Notes: a model not told the origin generated them from the letters alone. A stretch of 15,303 nt of DNA from Candidatus Pacearchaeota archaeon (GCA_002690445.1 NZER01000187.1:1-15303); one strand, 5' to 3'; positions 7,780 through 15,303 are shown, counted from the stretch's first letter. A program made the numbers and translations.

Positions 7780-8814
7780 ATGAAATGGTTATATACATTC
7801 CAAGTAAATAGAGATATCGAGGTTGAAGAAACCACAGAAAAGAAAAACGACAAGGGTGAAGAGATTAAGGAAACTAAGACGATCAAAAAGACTCGCCCCG
7901 TACAAGTCAAAATTAGAAAGCCCTCCAGAAGAATGTTTGACGATGGTGAACTCTATTACGGGGTAAAACTTTCCGAAGGAATTAAGGCCGGACTTCTTAC
8001 TAGAGCTCAATTAGCAAAAAGATACGAAGACGACGGGGGCTCCCTAAGTGATTCTGAAAAAGAAAGATATTCAGAAGTTTATCTTGCTCTTTTCGAAAAA
8101 GAAAATCAGCTGCAAAGATATCAACTAAATTTAGAAAAGATGTCAGACGAGGAAAAAAAGGATAAAATCAGCGCTCTTCTTATTGAAATGTCTGACCTAA
8201 GAAGAGAGCTTCAGGAATTTGAAGCTTCTCAGTCTGCGCTTTTTGACCAAACAGCAGAAAATAGAGCAAAAAATAAAACAATTATGTGGTGGGTTTTACA
8301 GCTTGCTAACGTAGAGAAAACTTGCGGTGAATGGAAAGATTATCACTGGTACAACAAAGAACTTAAGGGAGACGAAAAGCCAGAAGAACCAGATATGGAA
8401 GCGTTATTTATCGGAGAAGACTTAGATCAAAAACTTTCGAAATACGATGAACTAGAAGAATCAGAAGATCTTTTTTGGAATGAAACTATAAAAAAATTAG
8501 CTTATTTTATAAGCTATTGGTACTCCGGGCAAGCAGAAACCGAAGAAGACTTCCAGAGAGTAGAGGAGTTCTTGACTACTCAGGAAGAGGACGAAGGCGA
8601 AGGCAAAACGGAAGGTGAAGCAGAAGGCGAAACCAAAGCAGAAGATAAAACGGAAGATAAAGCCGAAAGCACCAAGGACACAGAGGAAAAAAACCCTAAA
8701 AACGAGCCTAAGAAAGAAGTGCTTGTTAAGCCCGAGAAGACAGAAGAGAAGGCTAAGGGGGACGCGGCTGACAAAAAAGAAGAGCCAGCTAAACAAAAAA
8801 ACCAACCAGCATAG
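7780..8814 (+). CDS. Probable tail-assembly protein with acidic low-complexity tail
   Basis: A 344-residue protein with AAGGA 5 bases before ATG 7780. The N-terminus (KWLYTFQVNRDIEV) is followed by a segment KPSRRMFDDGELYYGVKLS and GLLTRAQLAKRY (about 47-82), then a long charged helical or coiled-coil stretch (about 90-165), then WWVLQLANVEK and an aromatic helix LFWNETIKKLAYFISYWY (231-248). From about residue 268 to the end it is a Glu/Lys/Ala/Thr low-complexity tail with repeats such as EGEAEGETKAEDKTEDKAE, probably disordered. It lies between tube and tape measure, where chaperones that coat the tape measure during tail assembly are encoded. The acidic tail could bind the basic tape measure protein, but this is a guess. 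No family is named from motifs. Confidence 0.6.
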   Translation: MKWLYTFQVNRDIEVEETTEKKNDKGEEIKETKTIKKTRPVQVKIRKPSRRMFDDGELYYGVKLSEGIKAGLLTRAQLAKRYEDDGGSLSDSEKERYSEVYLALFEKENQLQRYQLNLEKMSDEEKKDKISALLIEMSDLRRELQEFEASQSALFDQTAENRAKNKTIMWWVLQLANVEKTCGEWKDYHWYNKELKGDEKPEEPDMEALFIGEDLDQKLSKYDELEESEDLFWNETIKKLAYFISYWYSGQAETEEDFQRVEEFLTTQEEDEGEGKTEGEAEGETKAEDKTEDKAESTKDTEEKNPKNEPKKEVLVKPEKTEEKAKGDAADKKEEPAKQKNQPA

Positions 8815-8821
8815 ATAAAAT

Positions 8822-9739
8822 GTGTCCGCTGAAGTTGATCAAGAAAAGACTTGTAGAAAAATCTACAAGGAGATACTAAAAGGATGCTCCCCTTATAAGA
8901 AAGATTCCGGGGAATTCTGTTATTTAAAACATTTCAAGGAAGAAGACTTCGGTCTTCTTGATACAGAATTTTTTGTCTTCTTTGAAGAGGCGATTTCAAA
9001 AGGTATCACCCCAGATAAAGACCAGTTAAAGGTTCTTATTGATCAGGAGCATTGGAGTGAGAAAAAAGAAGAAGAAATTTCAGATGTCAAAGGCTCAATA
9101 AAAGAGGCGGAAGAAAATTTAAAAAGAATAGTTGATGTAAAACAACTAAAAGGAAGACGAAAATTTGTACACGAGTTAGAAGACAAATTATACGCTCTTC
9201 AAAAAGAACGCTCAGAACTCATAGGGATGACCTGTGAAGTATACGCCAGCAAAAAAATAAACGAAAAAATTATTTATTATTCTTTTTTTAAGGACGAAGA
9301 CCTTCGAGAAAGGTCATTCTCAGAAGAAGAATTTGCAGGGTTTTCCCAAGCGGATCTACAAAAAAAAATACAAATCTACAACGAAGTTACTAACTTTCTT
9401 ACGGTTAAATGGATAAAGAAAATTGCTGCCTTACCATTTTTTTTAAACCCTTTCTTTCTTGCAAAAGAAGACTCATTCGCCTTTTTTGGTGAACCCTTGA
9501 TAAACCTTACAATTTATCAAACAGACTTGTTTTCTAGAGGTAAATACTACAAATCAATCTTGTCAGAATCAGAAGGAAAAGAACCGCCAAATGAATTTTA
9601 TCAAGACTTGGATAAACTTACAGAGTGGTACGATAGGCAATATAGCATAATACAAAGTAAGAGAAGACAAGAGATAGCAGAAGCAAAGCAGGCGGCAGCA
9701 AAAAATAAACACGGCTCGAGAAAAACACGAATGAGGTAA
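8822..9739 (+). CDS. Probable tail-assembly protein upstream of the tape measure gene
   Basis: A 305-residue protein starting at GTG 8822, the only start near the 5' end because an in-frame TAA sits at 8816-8818. There is no Shine-Dalgarno; the start lies 7 bases after the stop of the previous gene, so re-initiation is likely. An N-terminal helical region with cysteines at 11, 22 and 33 (ILKGCSPYKK, GEFCYLKHFKEEDFG) is followed by a coiled-coil-like region (about 80-135), then an aromatic part (LPFFLNPFFLAKEDSFAFF, about 204-222) and a basic end (KHGSRKTRMR). Its place directly before the tape measure gene matches that of lambda T or other second tail chaperones. No enzyme motif is visible. 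Role from context only. Confidence 0.55.
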   Translation: MSAEVDQEKTCRKIYKEILKGCSPYKKDSGEFCYLKHFKEEDFGLLDTEFFVFFEEAISKGITPDKDQLKVLIDQEHWSEKKEEEISDVKGSIKEAEENLKRIVDVKQLKGRRKFVHELEDKLYALQKERSELIGMTCEVYASKKINEKIIYYSFFKDEDLRERSFSEEEFAGFSQADLQKKIQIYNEVTNFLTVKWIKKIAALPFFLNPFFLAKEDSFAFFGEPLINLTIYQTDLFSRGKYYKSILSESEGKEPPNEFYQDLDKLTEWYDRQYSIIQSKRRQEIAEAKQAAAKNKHGSRKTRMR

Positions 9740-9778
9740 GAAGTTTAAGTGTAATTATAGTAGCAGGATTTTTGGAAA

Positions 9779-12700
9779 ATGGCAGACATTAGGTTATTAA
9801 TCACGGGCGATACTAAACCGCTCGAGAGGAAAATTAGAAATATCACCAGAAGGTCCTACCGCCTAGGGGGGTTGGATTCTAAGGGGTTTTCTGCGCCTTT
9901 AGGGAGAATCAAGGGTCAGCTCGGCGAATTTGATAAATCTTTAGAAGCTTCAAATGCTCGTGTTATAGCTTTCGGAGCCTCTGCTGGAGCAATTTACGCA
10001 CTTGCAGAAGCACTTCGACAAACAGTTACTTCTACGGTAGAGGTAGAAAAATCTCTAGCAGATATTAATGTTATTCTGGGAACAAGCACGGCAAACATGG
10101 AAAAATTTGGAAACAAATTATTTGCCATTGCTGGAAACACAGCGCAAGGATTTAAAGAGACAGCAGAAGCAGCGGGAGAATTAGCGAGACAAGGCTTGGG
10201 GGTATCGGAAACCCTGAAGAGAACAAGCGACGCAATGATCCTTGCTAGAATTTCTGGTCTAGAGGTAGTGGCATCTGTTAACGCAATAACTGCAGCTATA
10301 AACGGTTTTTCAAGTGCGGCGCTTAATTCTACAGAAATAATTAATAAAATGATTGCTGTTGACGCTTCCTTTGCGGTAAGCTCAGCTGACCTAGCAGAAG
10401 CAATTAAAAGAGTAGGAAGTACGGCCGAAAGCGCTGGCGTAAGTATTGATGAATTACTTGCAATTGTAACCTCTGCGCAACAAATTACCGCTCGTGGAGG
10501 CTCAGTAATCGGTAACTCATTTAAATCAATCTTTACAAGAATTCAAAGACCTAGGGTAATTGAATCTTTGGAGCAATTAGGGGTAGCAACAAAAGATGTT
10601 CAAGGCGAAAACTTATCGGCAATACAAGTATTATCTAATTTGGCGAAAGCATATGATAGCCTTACTAGTTCTCAAAGGGCTCAAATTGCAGAACTTGTTG
10701 GTGGAGTATTCCAAGTTAACGTATTAAAAGCTGCGCTATCCGATTTAGGAAAAGAATTTTCAATTTATGGGAACGCTCTAAATATTTCTCAGAACGCCAC
10801 GGCAGAAGCCACAAGAAGAAACGAAGAATTAAACAGAACACTTTCCGCGAACCTTAACAAGACAGTCCAAAACCTAAAGAAAGCTGCATCTGAAATTGGT
10901 GGATCAGCATTGGCTCCAGCTATACAGTCAATATTTGAGGGAATGAATGCCGCGTTACAGGGGGTAGGAGAAAAAGATGCTGAGGGTGTGGGAGAAAAAG
11001 TAGGCAAAGGAATTGTTACTGGAATCGGAAATTTCCTACAGGGTCCGGGCTTGATGTTGGCTGGCGTAACCTTATTCAAACTTTTCCAAAGACTGGGAAG
11101 ATTTATTAGCGATGCTTTCACTTCAATTTCTGGGTTAAATACTGCAGCGGGACAACAAGCCGCAATACAAGAAAGAATTTTTAAACATCTTTCTCAAGAA
11201 CCTCAATTACTGCAAGCAATAAAAAATGGCGCATTAAGTGTAAAAGATGCTCACACTTTGATTCTAAATCAAATCAGGGCAGAGACCGAAGCAATGATAC
11301 AGCAAGAAGCTGTCGCGACAAGGCTAGCAAGCTCATTGAGAAGAGGCGGAGTGAGAGTTGGAGGAGACAAAGGCGCCGGTGCTGGTTCACTAATTGCTCC
11401 AAGAAGAGCCGAAGGTTTTATACCAAACTTCATACAAAACGTTACGAATACTTCCTCCGGGCAAGCTGAGGTACGCTCTGCCCAAGGCCTCGGCGCAAGT
11501 GGAAAAATAGAAGCCATATTATCTAAGCCGAGTGAGACAATAGGAGGAAAAAGATTTGTATATAACTCCCAAGAAAAAGTTTATTCTCCTCAAAAACAAA
11601 TTGCCATGGGCTTACCGAGGCCAAAGGGAGGAGACGCGATGGTCTGGAGGGACTATGGACCGAAAACACAAGCCAGAGAATTATCAGATAAATTAAGTTT
11701 AAATTATGATGGTTTTGTTCCTACTTTCATTAAGACTGGTGGAGGGATATCTCGAGATTTTAGTAAAGAATTAAACCGAAATTATAATATGACGCGCATC
11801 GTTGAATCAAAATCAAAAGAATCAAAAAAATCTACTGCATCAGATCAATCTAAAAAAAGAGATGAATCCTTGTCCATTCTAAAAAGATTAGTAAGGGATA
11901 GACATGATAGAGATCCAATTAAAGCTCTAAAATCAATACTTAATCTGTCGCCCGAGGTACTTAAGTCACAAGGGTTTATTCCAAACTTTAGTTCAGCAAT
12001 TGATTTCCTCCCAAATTTTGTCGGCGACGGAAGTTTCATTCCCAACTTCAAAAAAGAGAAAGTAGTTCAACCAGTAACCGTACCGTTAGGCCCGAAAAGA
12101 GCAGACGCAGTTGGGGGGCAATTTGTAGCCCCAAAGACGGATGCGTTTGATACATTACAAGCGCGGGTACGAGTTACCCCGATATCAAGTTACGGTAACA
12201 TAAATGATAAAGCAAAAACTCTCGCTTCGGCACAGGTAGCTTCTGGCGGAAAATTAACTGGAGGGGGAGGCAAAAGCCTACAAGAAGTTAGAGACTTTGT
12301 GGCAAAAGACCCAAGATACAAAGGAAGAATTCTAGGTGGCATGAAGAAAATGAGCGATGGATCATGGACGAAAAAGCAAACAGAAGAGTACGCAAGAAGA
12401 CAATATCTAGGTGCCGCAGGAGAAGTAGAAGCAATAAAAACAATAGGAGGTAGAAAAATAAAAGGAAATGAATTTTTTGATATCACCAAGGGCAAGGGTA
12501 AAGATAAAATGCTTTATGAATCAAGAACTATGAAGCCCGGAATCCTGAACCCTCAAGCGATTCTAAGAAAGTCAAGCAATGAATTTTTAAGAGCTTCCAA
12601 AAGTTATCAAGATAATAAAGCGCAAGGGATTTCGACAGGAACGAGAGGGCTTACGTTGCCGTCAGATGCAGTTAAGTCATTCGTCAATAAATCAAAATCA

Positions 12701-15303
12701 TTCAGCACAACCCCGGTGGGCCCCGTTGTAGGAGCAGATAAACTTCCTTCAGGTCGACCCAAAAAAGAACTAGACAAAGATCAAGTTCAGCAAGGAATGA
12801 TTGATGTTGCTCAAGGAAAAAAGAGCATAAAGGATCTATCAAAAGAAATCGGAACTGCCCCGAATACTATATACAAGTTCGCAGATGAAAATATGATTTT
12901 AAGGTCTCAAGAGATACGGGGAGGAGTTTTTCAAGAGGGGTTAATGCCCGGAACAAAAGAAGGCCTTAGCAAACGTACCCTTAACGCATTTAAAGACATG
13001 GGATGGAATATAGCTTCCGAAGGCTTTGTTCCAAATTTTGGAGAATTCTTTACTCATCATCCATTTGATGATGTGCAACGAAAATACATTATGGACTCAA
13101 TAGACAGGGGCCATAAGGTACATGTATTAAATCGGGATCTAACTAGAGCACCCGTAACGCAAGCTGGGATAGATATAACTCCACCCGCATCTGGACCAGA
13201 AAGAGGACGAACTACTGAACGACAAATTGCTGGAAGACTTGGCCTTCCATACCCTAACGAGCCAGCGGTTAACATACTTGCGGGAGAAAAACCTAATCTT
13301 CACCAAAGAAGAAATATAGAATGGCAGAATGATTTAGCAAGAGCTGGAGAAAACAAAGCTATTGATTTAAAAAATTTAACAAGCTCCCAGAAAAAAAATA
13401 TGCTTGCTATATCTAGCGAAGCAATAATAAATCCCATAACCAAGGATTTAAGTTACAAAGGGTACGGGGGTAAAATAGGAGGCATAGCCAAGGACATAGA
13501 AATAAGAACGCCGGGCGCATTGAATGAGGCAACGAAGCCAAGGAAAGGAGGGGCAACTAAAATTGATCTTAAAAAAGCAAGGGACGTGCTTGGAAAACAT
13601 TTTGCACAAAATAACGCAGAAGCTAATCGAAGAAACGCGTTTGTTGACTTCTCCACTTCTGGTGGGCGCTCTTTACCCGCTTCAGAGGCTCAACTTCTAG
13701 AAAATTATAATAAATTTTTAAAAGACTACGGTTTAGATAAAAGAACTAGCTTCACGCAAGAAGAAGTAAAAGCAAAAGTCGCAGAACACAAGAAAAATAA
13801 ATGGACAAGACCGGGTCGCGCCAAAGGCTTCGTTCCAAATTTCCCGCTACCTACTGGTGTTAAACATCCATCTACCTCCGTATTTGATCCAGTAAAGACA
13901 AGAGAAAAACTCGGGTTCCCGCTGAGTATTCCAGCTCGGAAGGCCAAGAAAGAAGACCCAAAACTTTATGAGAAACTGGTAGGTATGGCCAAGAAGGGAG
14001 ATTCAGTCCCCACGTCTATGGTTGCCCGGCCAGTACACGAATCATTTACCAAAATGATTGAACGAGAATCAAAATTGAAAAAAGGTTTGTTTGAGGGCTA
14101 TGCGAAAACAACAGGCGGATGGGAAAAAACAATGGCTGAAGGCTTCGTTCCAAACTTTGCAAGATATGAGGGTAAAGAAGGGAGCATCCACAAAACTAAA
14201 GTATCTCAAGGAGGCAAACGTAAGCCGGATGATCGGCCAATAATAAAACGAGGTCAGGAGTATCATAAGCTTCCTAGATTAAATAAGGATGATTTTAAAC
14301 AGTTAATGTCTTCGATAAGGAAGTTCAGGGGAGGTGGCTATGGCCCGCAAGTTCATTATAAGAAAGATCCGCCAAGGCTAGAAGGTCACGTAAAGGAATT
14401 TAAGGCCTATATGGATGATCTACAATTAGGAGCTAGTCCGAGCCTTATGAAAAGAGCGGGTTTAACTGAAGGTTTCATTCCAAACTTTGCAACAGGAGGC
14501 GGAATGGCTTTAGATTTTGATGAGGTAATAAAATACACCCGCGCAGCTCAAGAAAAACTTGGATATACTTTTAGGGAAACTTTTTTTGGACCAGATCGTA
14601 AAGAAATATTGAAAAAAGTTTTTGCTGCCTCGGAGACCACAGGAGCTGGTCATAAAGTAATAGATCAAATTGCAAGCGGGAAACTTGATCCTCAGAAGGT
14701 TCACGTCGTGAGTGCCGCCCCGGGTAGACAAGCAGGAATATCCAAACTTCTTGGTATTCCGGAAGAAAATGTAATAAGTCTCCGAGACTCGGCAGTAAGA
14801 AAAAAATATAATTTAGATGAAGTTCTAGGTAAGGGCCCTAGGGGAGGAGCAATAAAATTAAGCGTAGGGGAAGAAAAAGCTCGCATTATTAAATCGCTAG
14901 GTTCCGCAGCTTTCATCGATGATAATTTAAAAAATGTAGAAGCAGTCCAAAAAGCTATTCCCCGTATCAAAGCAAGGCAATATAAAGAAGGCAAATTAAT
15001 AACACCGGAAAGCGAAACATACAAAACAGGATTAGAAAAAAGATTGCCAAGGAGAGGTCGTCCGGACGGTTTTATTCCTAAGTTTCATACGGGCGGGAAA
15101 GTTCCAAACTTTGGTAAGAGTGATATTCCTGCGTTCCTTGCCCCGGGTGAATTTGTCATGCAGAAGAGCGCGGTGGATTCAATCGGCGCGGGGAATCTTG
15201 AAGCAATGAACCAAGGTAACATTCCGAATTTCGGAATAGCTGACTCAGTGTGGAGGGGATTAGCTGGTGATACATTCTATGAATCAACAAAGAAGGGGCT
15301 TGA
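9779..15303 (+). CDS. Tape measure protein with inserted domain blocks (3' end outside window)
   Basis: The frame is open from ATG 9779 (AGGA at 9765-9768) to the window edge: 1841 residues with no stop. Residues 1-440 resemble TP901-type tape measure proteins: hydrophobic IAFGASAGAIYALAEALRQ, then KSLADINVILGTSTANMEKF, ETAEAAGELARQGLG and ISGLEVVASVNAITAAINGF, and a hydrophobic segment GPGLMLAGVTLFKLFQRLG (422-440). Near the visible end, DIPAFLAPGEFVMQKSAV is the familiar tape-measure motif (D-x-PA-L-x-PGEFV). The protein sets tail length and is normally ejected ahead of the DNA. From residue 546 on it is split by GF(I/V)PNF motifs into blocks that look like separate domains, including HAD-like, nuclease-like and helix-turn-helix-like ones. 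Such composition is unusual for a tape measure. Identity as tape measure is firm; the block functions are not. Confidence 0.88.
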   Translation, partial: MADIRLLITGDTKPLERKIRNITRRSYRLGGLDSKGFSAPLGRIKGQLGEFDKSLEASNARVIAFGASAGAIYALAEALRQTVTSTVEVEKSLADINVILGTSTANMEKFGNKLFAIAGNTAQGFKETAEAAGELARQGLGVSETLKRTSDAMILARISGLEVVASVNAITAAINGFSSAALNSTEIINKMIAVDASFAVSSADLAEAIKRVGSTAESAGVSIDELLAIVTSAQQITARGGSVIGNSFKSIFTRIQRPRVIESLEQLGVATKDVQGENLSAIQVLSNLAKAYDSLTSSQRAQIAELVGGVFQVNVLKAALSDLGKEFSIYGNALNISQNATAEATRRNEELNRTLSANLNKTVQNLKKAASEIGGSALAPAIQSIFEGMNAALQGVGEKDAEGVGEKVGKGIVTGIGNFLQGPGLMLAGVTLFKLFQRLGRFISDAFTSISGLNTAAGQQAAIQERIFKHLSQEPQLLQAIKNGALSVKDAHTLILNQIRAETEAMIQQEAVATRLASSLRRGGVRVGGDKGAGAGSLIAPRRAEGFIPNFIQNVTNTSSGQAEVRSAQGLGASGKIEAILSKPSETIGGKRFVYNSQEKVYSPQKQIAMGLPRPKGGDAMVWRDYGPKTQARELSDKLSLNYDGFVPTFIKTGGGISRDFSKELNRNYNMTRIVESKSKESKKSTASDQSKKRDESLSILKRLVRDRHDRDPIKALKSILNLSPEVLKSQGFIPNFSSAIDFLPNFVGDGSFIPNFKKEKVVQPVTVPLGPKRADAVGGQFVAPKTDAFDTLQARVRVTPISSYGNINDKAKTLASAQVASGGKLTGGGGKSLQEVRDFVAKDPRYKGRILGGMKKMSDGSWTKKQTEEYARRQYLGAAGEVEAIKTIGGRKIKGNEFFDITKGKGKDKMLYESRTMKPGILNPQAILRKSSNEFLRASKSYQDNKAQGISTGTRGLTLPSDAVKSFVNKSKSFSTTPVGPVVGADKLPSGRPKKELDKDQVQQGMIDVAQGKKSIKDLSKEIGTAPNTIYKFADENMILRSQEIRGGVFQEGLMPGTKEGLSKRTLNAFKDMGWNIASEGFVPNFGEFFTHHPFDDVQRKYIMDSIDRGHKVHVLNRDLTRAPVTQAGIDITPPASGPERGRTTERQIAGRLGLPYPNEPAVNILAGEKPNLHQRRNIEWQNDLARAGENKAIDLKNLTSSQKKNMLAISSEAIINPITKDLSYKGYGGKIGGIAKDIEIRTPGALNEATKPRKGGATKIDLKKARDVLGKHFAQNNAEANRRNAFVDFSTSGGRSLPASEAQLLENYNKFLKDYGLDKRTSFTQEEVKAKVAEHKKNKWTRPGRAKGFVPNFPLPTGVKHPSTSVFDPVKTREKLGFPLSIPARKAKKEDPKLYEKLVGMAKKGDSVPTSMVARPVHESFTKMIERESKLKKGLFEGYAKTTGGWEKTMAEGFVPNFARYEGKEGSIHKTKVSQGGKRKPDDRPIIKRGQEYHKLPRLNKDDFKQLMSSIRKFRGGGYGPQVHYKKDPPRLEGHVKEFKAYMDDLQLGASPSLMKRAGLTEGFIPNFATGGGMALDFDEVIKYTRAAQEKLGYTFRETFFGPDRKEILKKVFAASETTGAGHKVIDQIASGKLDPQKVHVVSAAPGRQAGISKLLGIPEENVISLRDSAVRKKYNLDEVLGKGPRGGAIKLSVGEEKARIIKSLGSAAFIDDNLKNVEAVQKAIPRIKARQYKEGKLITPESETYKTGLEKRLPRRGRPDGFIPKFHTGGKVPNFGKSDIPAFLAPGEFVMQKSAVDSIGAGNLEAMNQGNIPNFGIADSVWRGLAGDTFYESTKKGL
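12380..12580 (+). other. Nuclease-like segment (PD-(D/E)XK pattern) in the tape measure protein
   Basis: The residues LGAAGEVEAIKTIGG, then EFFDIT, then MLYESRTMKPG follow the order of a PD-(D/E)XK nuclease core: Glu882 in a helix, Asp901, and Glu914-x-Arg916 at a strand end. The usual lysine of the ExK is arginine here, so the domain may be inactive or the match may be chance. Motif reading only. Confidence 0.3.
12752..12898 (+). other. Helix-turn-helix-like segment in the tape measure protein
   Basis: Residues 992-1040 run GRPKKELDKDQV, then KKSIKDLSKEIGTAPNTIYK. This resembles the resolvase or homeodomain-like helix-turn-helix pattern (GRP..., then sIk-LAkeiG-s--TIyk). A DNA-binding element is unexpected in a tape measure. 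It follows directly after the nuclease-like segment, so both could form one DNA-acting module. Confidence 0.4.
14504..14990 (+). other. HAD-phosphohydrolase-like domain in the tape measure protein
   Basis: All four HAD-superfamily motifs appear in order and at normal spacing: motif I MALDFDEV (Asp1579, Asp1581), motif II HVVSAAPGR (Ser1645), motif III GEEKARIIKSLG (Lys1700) and motif IV AAFIDDN (Asp1714, Asp1715). The catalytic residues expected of an active phosphatase or phosphotransferase are all present. The block is bounded by GFIPNF motifs at 14471 and 15068. Confidence 0.6.

Larger units (their letters stand above)
11414..15232 (+). repeat. Dispersed GF(I/V)PNF peptide repeats in the tape measure protein
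   Basis: Twelve in-frame copies of one hexapeptide pattern. By first base: GFIPNF 11414, GFVPTF 11711, GFIPNF 11972, DFLPNF 12002, SFIPNF 12032, GFVPNF 13022, GFVPNF 13826, GFVPNF 14141, GFIPNF 14471, GFIPKF 15068, GKVPNF 15095, GNIPNF 15215. Several share a preceding Ala/Thr/Ser-Glu (AEGFIPNF, TEGFIPNF, SEGFVPNF) and a following Ala or Gly. The DNA varies between copies at synonymous positions, so the peptide rather than the DNA is conserved. Several successive copies are about 87-110 residues apart; the three copies at 11972-12049 are only 10 residues apart. Confidence 0.95.

Noticed and set aside
8796..8802. A-AAA-AAC slippery heptamer near the end of the 7780 gene
   Set aside because: A -1 shift leads to a short tail ending near 8880 in a frame other than that of the next gene, and the next gene's frame is closed by TAA at 8816-8818.
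3931..9739. Contractile-tail (myovirus) assignment
   Set aside because: No sheath-sized gene stands beside the tube gene; the gene between the neck candidates and the tube has no sheath features. A distant sheath gene cannot be excluded.
10789..15024. A series of minus-strand open frames of 65-110 residues across the tape measure gene
   Set aside because: They are shadows of the long + strand frame, are scattered in position, and show no family resemblance or ribosome binding sites.

Overview
The window reads as part of the structural (morphogenesis) region of a tailed double-stranded DNA phage. Everything supportable is on the + strand, genes are tightly packed (gaps of 1-40 bp, ATGA and TAATG overlaps), and there are no tRNAs, integrase or host metabolic genes. 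The gene order resembles the lambda-type neck/tail order: adaptor, closure, neck and tail-completion candidates, then tail tube, tail-assembly candidates, then a very long tape measure gene. No tail sheath gene lies beside the tube gene, which favours a long non-contractile (siphovirus-like) tail. Collagen-like GPQG fibres, a phage-borne sulfotransferase and GFxPNF repeats suggest an environmental, possibly marine, phage. That is inference, and the host cannot be named from this sequence. Clear AGGAG-type ribosome binding sites in front of some genes show that the host uses Shine-Dalgarno initiation.

Layout. 2-1774: 3' part of a fibre protein with two collagen-like Gly-X-Y arrays, an intervening fibre domain and a C-terminal domain. 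1789-3902: two accessory genes, an AT-rich gene of unknown function with a weak HD-hydrolase-like pattern and a sulfotransferase, overlapping by ATGA. 3931-6311: four nearly contiguous genes that I place as head-tail connector/neck/tail-completion proteins, mainly from order and size. 6425-7270: tail tube protein, with its own 113-bp leader and strong ribosome binding site, a clearly GC-richer base composition, and a strong intrinsic terminator behind it (7297-7325). 7380-9739: three helical, charged proteins in the tail-assembly-chaperone position. 9779 to the window end: tape measure protein, at least 1841 residues and still open at the edge.

The tape measure gene is the most interesting part. 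Its N-terminal ~440 residues look like a TP901-type phage tape measure, and near the visible end it carries the usual tape-measure motif (VPNF...DIPAFLAPGEFVMQKSAV). Between these, about 1200 residues are divided by at least twelve copies of a short motif, GF(I/V)PNF. The blocks between copies look like inserted globular domains. One has the four motifs of a HAD-family phosphohydrolase in the right order, one has a PD-(D/E)XK-nuclease-like pattern followed by a helix-turn-helix-like segment, and one has a weak HPxDD pattern recalling PIG-L deacetylases. This suggests a tape measure that also carries a set of enzyme-like cargo modules separated by a repeated linker or processing motif. The domain calls rest on motif reading only and need profile searches.
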